Shown: positions 11,586-23,278, counted from the stretch's first letter. The stretch: 64,000 bases of DNA from Artemia franciscana (GCF_032884065.1 NC_088866.1:33399519-33463518), one strand, 5' to 3'. Notes: generated by a model from the letters alone, not told the origin. Made by a program: numbers and translations.

Positions 11586-11741
11586 TCTATATTCACAGGT
11601 GGGACATAGGGACACAACTACAATGGCGCGTAACTATTATGGCGCGTAACGACTTACGCGCGCGGGGGGGCTTGGGGGGGGCGCGAAGCGCCCCCACCAA
11701 CTAGGTGTTGGGGTGGCGCGAAGCGCCACCCCAACAGCTAG
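11586..11741 (+). repeat. Helitron 3'-terminal module (156 bp) within P1
   Basis: Begins A|TCTATATTCACAGG directly after a TA run. It carries two direct copies of ATGGCGCGTAAC and two successive hairpins, each followed by CTAG: the inner stem GGGGGCGC/GCGCCCCC, then the outer 13-bp stem. The same module occurs alone at 16380-16536, 27744-27900 and 27987-28140. Confidence 0.85.
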
Positions 11742-11759
11742 TATATATATATATATATA
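11742..11759. repeat. Short (TA)n between tandem Helitrons
   Basis: Eighteen bases of alternating T and A join the CTAG end of P1 to the TC start of P2. Confidence 0.9.
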
Positions 11760-12209
11760 TCTATATATATAAAAATAAGTTGTCTGTCCGTTACGCTAGA
11801 TTATATCTTCTATATATATAAAGAAAACAAACTAGAATGTAAAAACTGGAAATTGCATAAATATTTCGAAATATTTTGACAATAGATAAAAGTAATTCGA
11901 AAAAGAAAAATGGTAAAAAACTAAAAAAAAACTAAGAGAAAAAACTAAAAAAAAAAATTAAAAATTAAAAAAATTAAAAAAAGAAAAAACCTAAAAAGAA
12001 AAAACGTAAAAAAATAAAAAAGATAAAAAACTAAAAAAAAACTAAAAAAGCTAAAAACTAAAAAAAGAAAAAACTAAAAAAAAAACTGGGAATTGCACAA
12101 ATATTTCAATATATTTTGACAATAGATTAAAGTAATTCGAAAACCTTAAAACAGATACCCCAATCACTTTAAATTAATCAAGTATTCAATAATACAAAAT
12201 GTAGTAGCA

Positions 12210-12283
12210 GTTACCGTAGTACATTGGCTTTGATACTCTCTTTCGAATTCGAAGGATGTGAGTTCAAGCCACTTTGCGGTAAT
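12210..12283 (+). tRNA. tRNA-like remnant (pseudo-tRNA or SINE head)
   Basis: An outer stem GTTACCG / CGGTAAT pairs over 7 positions with one G-T wobble. TAGTACATTGG matches an A-box (12217-12227) and GTTCAAGCC matches a B-box (12262-12270), with spacing typical of internal Pol III promoters. The D and T stems are poor and the central hairpin would have an abnormal loop, so a functional tRNA is unlikely. Downstream sequence shows no clear SINE body. Copy 2 lies at 40119-40192. Confidence 0.35.
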
Positions 12284-13705
12284 CTACTGGACATCCAATT
12301 ACTGCTGGAAATACAAACTCTGGTTCTTTATATATATATATATAATAAGCTAAAATAAAGGTAAAAACTAATATAAAACTAAAAAAAAACTGAAAAAAAC
12401 TAAAAAAATGCAAAAACTACAAAAAAAACTAAAAACTAATAAAAACAGTAAAAAAGCTAAAAAACTAAAAAAACTAAAAAAAGGTAAAAAACTAAAAAAA
12501 ATAAAAAATAAAAAAAAACTAAAAAAAAGGAAAAAACTGAAAAATAAGCTAAAATAAAGGTAAAAACCAATAAAAAACTAAAAAGAAAAAAAGGAAAAAA
12601 CTAAAAAAAATTTTCATCTAAAAAACTAAAAAAAACTAAAAAAGGTAAAAACTAAAAGAACTAAAAAATAAAAAAAAAAAGACGACACTCAAAGAGAAAG
12701 CGACCAGGACAAAAGGAATGTTCGATTAGCAATCAACAAAGCACCGGGACACAGGGAGTATAAATGACGACCAGGACATAAGTAAAAAAAAAACTAACAA
12801 AACTAAAAAGAAGGTAAAAACTACAAAAAAACTAAAAAGAAAAAAACTAAAAAAAAGGCAAAAACTACAAAAAAAACTAAAAACTAATAAAAAAGCTAAA
12901 AAACTAAAAAAACTAAAAAAAGGCAAAAACTACAAAAAAACTAAAAACTAATAAAAAAGCTAAAAAACTAAAAAAAGGTAAAAAACTAAAAAAACTAAAA
13001 ACTAAAAAAAAACTAAAAAAAAGGAAAAAACTGAAAAATAAGCTAAAATAAAGGTAAAAACCAATAAAAAACTAAAAAAAAAAACTGAAAAAACTAAAAA
13101 AAGGTAAAAAACTAAAAAAAAATAAAAAATAAAAAAAAAAATAAAAAAAAGGAAAAAACTGAAAAATAAGCTAAAATAAAGGTAAAAACCAATAAAAAAC
13201 TAAAAAGAAAAAAAGGAAAAAACTAAAAAAAAATTTCATCTAAAAAACTAAAAAAAAACTAAAAAAGGTAAAAACTAAAAGAACTAAAAAAGAAAAAAAT
13301 AAATGACGACACTCAAAGAGAAAGCGACCAGGACAAAAGGAATGTTCGATTAGCAATCAACAAAGCACCGGGACACAGGGAGTATAAATGACGACCAGGA
13401 CATAAGTAAAAAAAAAACTAACAAAACTAAAAAGAAAAAAAAACTAAAAACTAATAAAAAAACTAAAAAATCTAAAAATCTAAATAAACTAAAAAAGAAA
13501 AAAAAAGGAAAAAAATAAAGGAGAAAAACAAAACTAAACAACGAATGTATATACAGACCGGGACACCGGGATACAAATGACGACCGGGACACAGGGAATA
13601 TAAATGACGACCAGGACACAGGGACACAACTACAACGGGGACACCGGGGGAAACAGGGGGATATAAATGACGACCGGGACACCGGGACAGGGAATGGTCG
13701 ATTAG

Positions 13706-13887
13706 CAATCACCATCAACAAAGCTCAAGGGCAATCATTAGAATCATGAGGTATAGATCTGAATACAGATTGTTTTCCCATGGACCATTATATGTTGCAT
13801 GTTCAAGAGTCGGTAAACCTGACAATCTATTTATATGCAAAGACAATGTGACAGCAAAGAATGTTGTATATTCGCAAGTTTTACGTA
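13706..13887 (+). pseudogene. Fossil C-terminal tail of Helitron PIF1-like helicase
   Basis: Conceptual reading gives ITINKAQGQSLE, an in-frame TGA (a codon later), then GIDLNTDCF. After a one-base shift it gives the family's terminal block (YVACSRVGKPDN-like, ending at the TAA after the cysteine/valine-rich tail). ITINKAQGQS is the late helicase motif of PIF1-type Helitron helicases. Compared with the better-preserved tails at 26300-26516 and 27330-27545, the T run after GAT-TG is one base short. The same shift is present in the minus-strand tails at about 14180-14365 and 36556-36750. It is non-functional and kept as part of the mobile unit. Confidence 0.75.
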
Positions 13888-13890
13888 GTT

Positions 13891-15876
<1,986 letters not shown>

Positions 15877-16369
15877 TATTTTTTTATTAGTTTTTAGTTT
15901 TTTTTGTAGTTTTTGCCTTTTTTTTCTCTTTGAGTGTCGTCATTTATTAGTTTTTTCCTTTTTTTTTTTAGTTTTTTATTGGTTTTTACCTTTATTTTAG
16001 CTTATTTTTCAGTTTTTTCCTTTTTTTTAGTTTTTTTTATTTTTTATTTTTTTTAGTTTTTTACCTTATTTTAGTTTTTTTAGTTTTTTAGCTTTTTTAC
16101 TTTTTTTATTAGTTTTTAGTTTTTTTTGTAGTTTTTGCCTTTTTTTAGTTTTTTCAGTTTTTTTTTTAGTTTTTTATTGGTTTTTACCTTTATAGTTTTT
16201 TTAGTTTTTTAGCTTTTTTATTTTTTTTATTAGTTTTTAGTTTTTTTTGTAGTTTTTGCCTTTTTTTAGTTTTTTCAGTTTTGACGTCACCTGATCCAGT
16301 TTTTTCAGGTGACGTCACCTGACACATCCATCCATCCATCCACAGACAACTTATTTTTATATATATAGA
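15877..16369 (-). mobile_element. Extra Helitron 5' segment M3 fused to M2
   Basis: A second minus-strand 5' end (A|TC at 16369, then GTTGTCTGTGG and TGACGTCA palindromes and A-rich tract) stops abruptly at the 5' end of M2. Because 13998-16369 as a whole is missing from copy 2, M2 plus M3 appears to have been inserted as one composite with two tandem 5' ends. Confidence 0.75.
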
Positions 16370-16379
16370 TATATATATA

Positions 16380-17150
<771 letters not shown>

Positions 17151-20022
17151 GTCATTCTACAATAAATTCAGAGCTTGGCATGCACTATTGTAAGTGTCAT
17201 GTATAGTACCGTTTACAGTGCTCAAATACTCAAAGGATGTCGGACCGGGTACATTCACCAAAAGCAGGCGTAGAATTAAGCATTCATGTTGATTGGGGTG
17301 AACAGTGTAGAGTTTTCCTATTGTGGAATCTTTGAAGATGATAGGTTGGCCGTCGACTGACGTACCCTGTTTTCGACGTTCAAATACTTTATTTTTAGTA
17401 TTCCTTCTTTAGTAAGAATCATTTTTGCAAAGCGAAAAGAAAGCGGTTAACTTTGTATCCGGTGGATTCAGGGCTCTTTGTTGCACGTTGGTTTCCGAGA
17501 AATAAACACGTTGACCATTCTGTAAATCTACCGCTAAGTGAACAACAGCTGGACTACGTTCATGTATCGGAAATAAAAGAATTCACCAAACAGCTTCATT
17601 ACTGCTTATGTATCTTCCAGCCTGATATTGTACGATTTCGTCGATATCTTTGATTTCGGGCTGCAAGCTAAAAACTGCCATATCACTGCCTTTGTTGACG
17701 TATTTACATATGTATTTGATTGCCTTTACGGAATTACAGTATTCAACGTTTATGTGTGCATTAAATTTTTTTGATAATAATGGGGAATATGGAACAACCC
17801 ACTGGTTATCTACTTCGATGGTGGTACCGTTACGCTTCTTCATTATTGCTATTTTACCGCCATCTTCAGTAGATCTTCTTCTATATTGTGGGTAACCATC
17901 ATTGCCAGTAATTGTGTTGGATACTAAAAGTCGAGGATATTGCTTTGTGCACCTTCCTTTTGGCCATGCATGGTGATTTTTCGTTCAATGCACCGCAAGG
18001 TCCATGTATCATATTTTTTACAATAATATCATGTAACCCCTTATCGACATTTTCATCAGGTATTTCAGCAGAAATCACATCATCAATTTCGTTCGAAGTA
18101 GTTTTTTTTATGTAGCCAGATTAGTATATGTGCGTGTGGCAAACCTCTTTTTTGCCATTCCACTGAGTACATCCAGCATCGCACTGACCCAAACACTTCA
18201 AGTTTTACTATGTAGTTTATCAGTGATTTCAACTTTTGCCGGAAGACACGGGCCGTAATGTCATGTCTATGAACCGCCGATTGTCCTTGAAGTAAAAGCT
18301 GCCGTATCTCGTCCTAAGATTGGTTACATGTAAATGTAATAAATAAATCTGGACGACCATAGAGACGAACATACGCAATAGCATCTTGAGCATATTCATG
18401 CATATGACGGGGACTGCCAGCATATGACGAAGGTAAAATTGTTAATCTTCCAACGTTTGTGGTATTACCGTCATTTACAACTGCATCTCGCAAATGAATG
18501 TATTGTTCAGAGCGTTGCTTGGTCTGATTCAGGCGGATATATAGCAAACGTTCTGATTCAATTTTAGCATACATATCAACGACGTATTGGTGAAACAATT
18601 GACGGCATTTTAAAATATAATTTTCTTCATCCTGCCGAATCATTAGTCTATAGGAATAATAGTGCATTGCACTGCATTTCTTATTAATTTCTTTGTTAGT
18701 GGCTGGATTCATCAATTTAATATTAAAGTGATAGCTGTCGGCTCCATCCCAAAAAATGATAGGATATTGTAGGGCATCGTAGCATCGATGAGTTTCCGCA
18801 ATTCTTAACAACTGAGCGTTTCGCTTATGAAGAATAATATCTCGAGGTAAAAACTGATCACCGACCATAACGATTGCCACTTAGTCAATAGTTGGAGCAT
18901 TGTATCTACGCACATGTTGGCCAGGAGGCGTTTTGTCAGCGGAAATAACAATTTTATGCGTATTAGTAGGCATCAAATCGTGGCTGTTTTGAACAGACGC
19001 ACTAAATTATTATTTTCGTGGAAAAGATGTTGCAATGGGGAAACGATTGTCCTTTCAACGTTGGGAGAAATTTCGCAACTTGCATCCAATTCAGAATTTC
19101 TATCACTGATGAAGTACAATTGTAAAAATTTATAATTCTCGCCTGAGAATGGTAGAAGGGACCCTGCTCTATGATAAATTTGCCCTTTTACTTTGAAAGT
19201 AGACATAAATGTATCTTGATTTTCGATTTGGGCTCCAAACGACGTCATTTGGAAACATGAGTTATATTTTCTGATTTGTGATAAAAAACGCTTAGATTCT
19301 GACGTAGTTCCAGTAAGGAAAGTCTTCAATGGCTCTGGTGGTGCAGCCAATAGAGGAAGTTTAACTTTTCCCGAGGCGCAACACATTCCCATTGTTTTAC
19401 CATTGAATTTCAAGGCCTTGCAATAGGGACAAATTTTAGACATAGTCCCGATTTGAACACATCTACTCAAGCTATAATCATCGACTGGGCTGTACCTGAA
19501 TGCCAGGCGATAACTTTCAGGTTGCTCTGATTCCTCGGCATGCTTTCTTTTCTTACTTTCTCTATCAGCAGCAAGCCTGATTTCTTGCTGTTCTTGTGAT
19601 TCCTCGGCACGCCTTCTTTTTTCACTTTCTCTTTTAGCAGCAAGTCTGGTTTCATGTTACTCTGGTAGTTCCTTGGCATGCCTTCTTTTTTCACTTTCTC
19701 TTTTAGCAGCAAGTCTGGTATCATGTTGCTCTGGTAGTTCCTTGGCACGCCTTCTTTTTTCACTTTCTCTTTTAGCAGCAAATCTGATTTCGCGTTGCTC
19801 TGGTAGTTCCTCGGCACGCTTTCTGTTCTATCTTTCTCTATCAGCCTCCAGCCTGTTTTCTTGCTGTTCTTTTGATTCCTCGGCACGCTTTCTTTTCTTA
19901 CTTCCTCTATCAGCAGCAAGTTTTTTGGCATAGACTCTTTGAGCATCTTCCTCGGCTGTTGCCATTGTAAGTTCATCAGTCATTTTACAGTTAAACATTA
20001 ATAGATTTCCCCGTGAACGCAT
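17151..20022 (-). pseudogene. Helitron Rep (HUH nuclease) pseudogene, helicase missing
   Basis: Rep would nick and join single-stranded DNA ends during rolling-circle transposition. Order on the minus strand: charged N-terminus from 20022 with six 23-residue repeats; Helitron N-terminal cysteine region (CPYC near 19422-19431, CC near 19380, PLLAAPPEPL); the Helitron-like domain with LPSSYAGSPRHMHEYAQDA and GRPDLFITFTCN (about 18315-18450); the HUH motif in GLPHAHILIWL (His-Ala-His at 18128-18136); and Rep motif 3 YICKYVNKG with two tyrosines (about 17700-17714). Lesions: nonsense codons near 19833, 19658, 18884, 18317 and 17580, and frameshifts near 18979 and 17970. The gene stops near 17151 in A-rich Helitron sequence before any helicase domain. 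The active-site residues survive, but the frame does not. Confidence 0.88.
19532..19945 (-). repeat. 69-bp (23-residue) tandem repeats in Rep N-terminus
   Basis: TCCTYGGCA cores recur at 19532, 19601, 19670, 19739, 19808 and 19877, exactly 69 bp apart. On the coding strand each unit gives an alternating acidic/basic segment of the type AEESxEQxExRLAA followed by an R/K/E-rich stretch. A long charged helix or DNA/RNA-binding linker is likely. Units differ by point changes, and two have acquired stop codons. Confidence 0.8.
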
Positions 20023-20160
20023 GTCTTAAATACCTTTAATGACATCACCGTCATAACAAAAATGACGACAACTAACTTCATGACGTCAGTCAACACACAA
20101 ACATGACGTCACCCGACAGACCCAAACACACAGAGACAACTTATTTTTATATTTATACTA
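20023..20160 (-). mobile_element. 5' leader of the Rep-bearing Helitron
   Basis: Minus strand from about 20160: TATAAAAATAAGTTGTC, a GTCTGTCGGG stretch, two perfect TGACGTCA palindromes within about 75 bp of the end, then the Rep start at 20022. The 5' dinucleotide is not a clear TC, so the exact terminus is uncertain. This leader resembles the 5' ends of the non-autonomous elements, consistent with shared mobilisation. Confidence 0.65.
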
Positions 20161-20914
20161 TACTGAAGAATACTGAAGAATGAATCTTATCTTATTTTTG
20201 CTTATTTGAAACTAGCGTTAAAGCGTATATCAACTGGTATGTTTAAGCTTAACTTAGTGAATCAGTAAATAAATTGTAAACTTACCCACTTGACTGTGTC
20301 ACAGCTCTTTCTTAATGTTACTTTGGTACTAGTTGGGATTATATACTAACCATTATTGAGAAATAGTTACAAAATACCTACAACCACAAAAATTACTTAA
20401 CTTTTGTCAATATGATAGAGCTGTATAGTCTAAAAAACAAGAGATGGCCGAAGGGGTTAGAAAACATATTGACTATAAGCCACTCTGATAACAAGAACAG
20501 AGCTGCTGGACCCGTCATCAGTGTGGGTGTTTATTCTTGTGCTCAATTCGAAATTGCTAAGTTTATGACTGTTTACCATGCAAACCGAGGTACAAGTAAA
20601 GAGACAAGTCATCAAATGGAGGGTAGTAGGAGATCTTTCAGAAAACTAGCATTGGTACCACATCATATTTATCATTGAGAGGTTGTAAGTTTGCCCAACT
20701 GGTGCTAGAACTCACACAAAGGAAGTATTTTGGGATTTTTAGAGTGGTGCTAGCAAATGTTTTTAGCATCTGCAAAATACAAGTAATTTCTGGGGGCATT
20801 CGTAAAAAGAAAACTAAGAAGACATTATATAAAAAGTTTTAATGATAAAAAACTCGAGCAACAAATTACATAAGCAAATTACTCTATATATAAGAAAAAT
20901 ATTGTAAAAAGTCC
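20161..20914. other. Single-copy sequence upstream of the lectin exon
   Basis: No recognised feature. An 88-codon open frame on the plus strand (20412-20678) has no family signature and is identical in copy 2, which is uninformative given the duplication. It could be part of an upstream exon or chance. TATA-like ATATATAA occurs near 20884-20891, but a promoter is not claimed because the lectin exon probably begins at a splice acceptor. Confidence 0.4.
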
Positions 20915-21874
20915 ATGATAAACGTGAAGGTTCAGTGCTCAGTAGAAAATAACTATCATCAAGTATTTATTCGTAGTAAATTTGCAACTTTTATTCTTCT
21001 TTTAGTTCAGAAGCATCCAGACTCAAAAAACGGAGCATATTGTGCAGATGGATGGAGCCTAGTTTGCAGCAATGAAAATGACTGTAGCTGCTTTCAATAC
21101 GTTGACGGCTACGTTCGCTACGAAATTGCTGAACAGATTTGTAATGGTTTCGGAGGAGAATTACCCTCAATCCATTCAGAAGATAAGAACAAGTTTCTTT
21201 ACGTGTTTCCAGACGACTTACGACGCGGTGCTTGGATAGGACTGAGAAGAGTTAATAATTCCTTTATATGGGTGGATGAAAGCGATTTGAACTATGCCAG
21301 CTGGAACGATGATGCACCCACAAATGGGGCCAATTCCAGTGACTGTGTTCATTATGTTGGATACGAAGACGAGGGCTATATCGTGCCCTTCAAATGGCGT
21401 GATAGTCCTTGTACTGAACTACGACCAATATTCTGTGAAATGCCACTTTCTAAACCAACAACTACAGTTCCACCACCTACAACGCAGCAACCCGATCCAT
21501 GCCCTAATAACTATACAGAAAGATGCTTCCAAAACAACGTCTGCTATTGCTATTCAGTCAAACAAAAAATGTACTGGGGAGATGGGATTGCTGCTTGTAG
21601 AAATGAAGGAGCTGATATGATTTCGATACACTCCAGTGAAGAAAATAGCTTTATCCGGGAGATAGCAGGATCAGAAATTGTGTGGATTGGTTGCTTGTAT
21701 AATTCAACATACTGGGTGGATGGCACCAACATGAATTATGAGAACTGGCTCAGTTCCTATAATAGTCACAATTTAGGATATATGAGCTTTGAGTATAGTG
21801 GATATTGGAGGGGGTCTATAAATATTGGTGAATATATGACTGTCGTGTGCAAGAAGCCAACGTATCGCAACTAA
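20915..21874 (+). CDS. Two-domain C-type lectin (terminal coding exon)
   Basis: A 319-codon frame with two C-type lectin-like domains joined by a Pro/Thr linker (residues ~176-195). Domain 1 (~43-175) has the WIGL core (107-110), long-loop cysteines 144 and 166, outer pair 76 and 174, and WRD at 161-163 in the WND position. The usual EPN/QPD triplet is replaced by APT (134-136), so classic sugar/calcium binding is doubtful. Domain 2 (~196-313) keeps WIG (257-259) and the outer pair 228/312 but lacks the second disulfide and calcium motifs. Such proteins are usually secreted and bind glycans or microbes. No convincing signal peptide is present. A pyrimidine tract ending TTTAG (21001-21005) or TTCAG (21006-21010) is a good splice acceptor, so the real exon probably starts at 21006 or 21011 (phase 0) and the first ~30 codons are intron. 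Stop TAA at 21872-21874. An identical copy is at 46442-47401. Confidence 0.87.
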   Translation: MINVKVQCSVENNYHQVFIRSKFATFILLLVQKHPDSKNGAYCADGWSLVCSNENDCSCFQYVDGYVRYEIAEQICNGFGGELPSIHSEDKNKFLYVFPDDLRRGAWIGLRRVNNSFIWVDESDLNYASWNDDAPTNGANSSDCVHYVGYEDEGYIVPFKWRDSPCTELRPIFCEMPLSKPTTTVPPPTTQQPDPCPNNYTERCFQNNVCYCYSVKQKMYWGDGIAACRNEGADMISIHSSEENSFIREIAGSEIVWIGCLYNSTYWVDGTNMNYENWLSSYNSHNLGYMSFEYSGYWRGSINIGEYMTVVCKKPTYRN

Positions 21875-22520
21875 GTAAAAAAGAAAAACATTACACATAC
21901 ATTTACTATGGAACAACTTTCTAGCTCAAAATGTTTGAAATAGAGTTAAATATGAAGTTTTTTTGTAAAAATGTATAGTTAATTTTCAAAAGACTAACAA
22001 ATTAAAAAAAATCATAATTGAGTAATGTTCTAATTTTTGCTTTAATTTAATAAGAGGAAATAACTGAAAAGAGGCTTGAAGACCAATAAAAATATTTCTA
22101 ATGTGTAAGAAATTGTTTGGCTCCCAGACCCTGTCCCAAATAACTAATCAAGTCATTTTATCCTTCCATAATAAGGTAACGTGCCTGGAAATTTCAAGTT
22201 AATCCCCCTATCGCAACTAACCAAAATAGAAAAAACATAACACTTACGTTTACAATGGAACAACTGTCTTACTGAAAACTGTTTGAAACAGAGTTACATC
22301 TGAAGTTGTTTTAAATATGTATAGTTGTATAATTTATTTTCCAAGGATACACAAATAAAAAAAAAATCATAATTGAGTACTGTTCTAATTTTTGCTTTAC
22401 TTCAATAAAAGGAAAACCGTGTCCCCCTAACCGTGTCCGAAGCAACTAATCAAGGTCATCTTACCGTCCCATCATAAAGCACAGTGTCTGAAAATTTCAG
22501 TTTCATCCCCCTAACCACGA
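21864..22520. repeat. Tandem duplication of the lectin 3' flank (~345 bp)
   Basis: TATCGCAACTAA, which includes the lectin stop codon, recurs at about 22209. The following sequence is shared with ~15-20% divergence: ATGGAACAACT, then AATCATAATTGAGTA, TGTTCTAATTTTTGCTTTA, and near the end CTAATCAAG through to CCCCCTA. Units are roughly 21864-22208 and 22209-22520. It is older than the 25-kb duplication because both units are in both copies. Confidence 0.8.
22085..22090 (+). promoter_or_regulatory. Candidate polyadenylation signal AATAAA for the lectin
   Basis: AATAAA about 210 bp after the lectin stop codon. A second lies in the duplicated unit near 22403. Either could serve; cleavage sites cannot be seen from sequence. 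Confidence 0.45.
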
Positions 22521-22734
22521 GACAAAACAGGGAAGACCTACAAAAACTGTTTATTTTAATATGTGAATATAAAGAGTTTCCGCAGAGAAAAGATTCCTCC
22601 TCTCCTGCTATCAAATTTAACATTTGTCTCTGTACATAAACTACCCCAATAATGGTATTTTCTTCAAAAATAAGAATTTTACCTGAAAAATAATGTTTTC
22701 TTAGTATTTAACTTTAAAATATCGAAAAAAAACC

Positions 22735-22805
22735 ATAACGACTGGATTATTTATGTCGCTAAAATTGGGAGTCTGGTCCTCTACCGACTGAGCTTGCCAT
22801 TCCTG
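22735..22805 (-). pseudogene. tRNA 5'-half-like sequence with A-box
   Basis: Minus strand reads AAGCTCAGTCGGTAGAGG followed by ACCAGACTCCCAA. This matches the 5' half of a tRNA-Lys-like molecule (D-arm AGCTCAGTCGGTAGAG), with CCC at the anticodon position. The anticodon stem does not close and no B-box follows. A tRNA fragment or SINE head remnant is likely. Copy 2 is at about 48262-48332. Confidence 0.4.
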
Positions 22806-23191
22806 TTAAGTGGTTTCACGCCTTTTTTGCGTTAATGTATAAAAAAATTGGTTTTTTATAGGATATAGTTAGGGACCCTTAAGAATCACCAAAACAATGG
22901 TTGGAAAGAGACGTCTCTATATACTGTTTCGGTAGGTTTTCCATGTATTTGTAATATTGTTGTACTCTAGCTTTTTAGGTTCCACGTTTGTCTGAATGCT
23001 CAACTCAAAAAGACTTAACCGAACCAAATCGGAAAGAAAAACCAATTTTTTGGCTCGAGAAATAATTGAAATACTAGAATGCATTAATCTAAAAGTACCT
23101 AGGATGCTAACATAAATTTTTATTCTTTTAAATTCATAATTAGCGCAATGATTTTGCAATAGACATTTGAAAGTGGTGTTTTTTCCTTTAG

Positions 23192-23278
23192 TTGCATTTT
23201 TATTGTTGGCATGAACATCAAAATTGCACCATGCCATTTAAATGGCACGATAGTCCTTATACAGTACTGTGAAAAATC
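23192..23278 (+). pseudogene. Fragment of a second C-type lectin domain
   Basis: CCATTTAAATGGCACGATAG at 23234-23253 parallels the lectin's PFKWRDSPC block (here PFKWHDSPY). It is followed after a short slip by TACTGTGAAAAATCC, parallel to FCEMP. Upstream, GTTGGCATGAACATCAAAAT aligns with the VGYEDE segment. The frame needs at least one shift, so it is a decayed remnant of a lectin-domain exon about 1.3 kb downstream of the intact gene. Copy 2 is at 48719-48805. Confidence 0.55.

Larger units (their letters stand above)
10175..11741 (+). mobile_element. Complete non-autonomous Helitron P1 (1567 bp)
   Basis: The 5' end is A|TCTATATAAAAATAAG at 10175. The 3' end is a perfect 13-bp-stem hairpin (stem GTTGGGGTGGCGC, loop GAA) followed by AG and CTAG|T at 11738-11741. 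In order it holds TGACGTCA palindromes, A-rich tracts, two blocks of GACCGGGACAC minisatellite, a ~90-bp fossil helicase tail, a short TA run and a GC-rich 3' end. TC/CTRR ends with A|T insertion and no target duplication are the known Helitron hallmarks. Near-identical copies lie at 61727-63294 (complete) and 38836-39649 (5'-truncated). Confidence 0.88.
11760..13890 (+). mobile_element. Helitron P2 (+), ends in helicase tail and TA array
   Basis: The 5' end is A|TCTATATATATAAAAATAAG at 11760, but the following GTCTGTCCGTTACG differs from P1, so this is another subfamily or a composite. It holds a unique segment duplicated directly (about 11846 and 12087), a tRNA-like segment, A-rich higher-order repeats, minisatellite blocks and a fossil helicase tail at 13706-13887. 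The expected 3' module does not follow directly: the element enters a TA array carrying a later inverted insertion (13998-16369), beyond which the 3' module appears at 16380-16536. In the second duplicate copy the tail and 3' module are joined (39668-42063). Confidence 0.7.

Noticed and set aside
11742-11759. TA flanks of Helitrons considered as target-site duplications of a TIR transposon
   Set aside because: The ends are asymmetric (TC versus hairpin+CTAG) with no terminal inverted repeats, and the empty-site comparison shows insertion between A and T without duplication.
13350-13721. Ser/Pro/Cys-rich then Phe-rich open frames (also 8798-9337, 10968-11234, 14650-15114, 36731-37234, 41259-41630)
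   Set aside because: They translate the GACCGGGACAC minisatellite followed by the T-rich strand of the A-rich tract. They occur in all frames of every Helitron copy and have no protein signature.
17453-18115. Plus-strand frames overlapping the Rep pseudogene (17453-17653, 17650-17895, 17912-18115, 18914-19135, 19673-19933)
   Set aside because: Antisense shadows of minus-strand Helitron Rep sequence that has clear family motifs.
20884-20891. ATATATAA as a TATA box for the lectin
   Set aside because: The lectin coding segment probably begins at a splice acceptor around 21005-21010, so a promoter 25 bp before this ATG is not supported.
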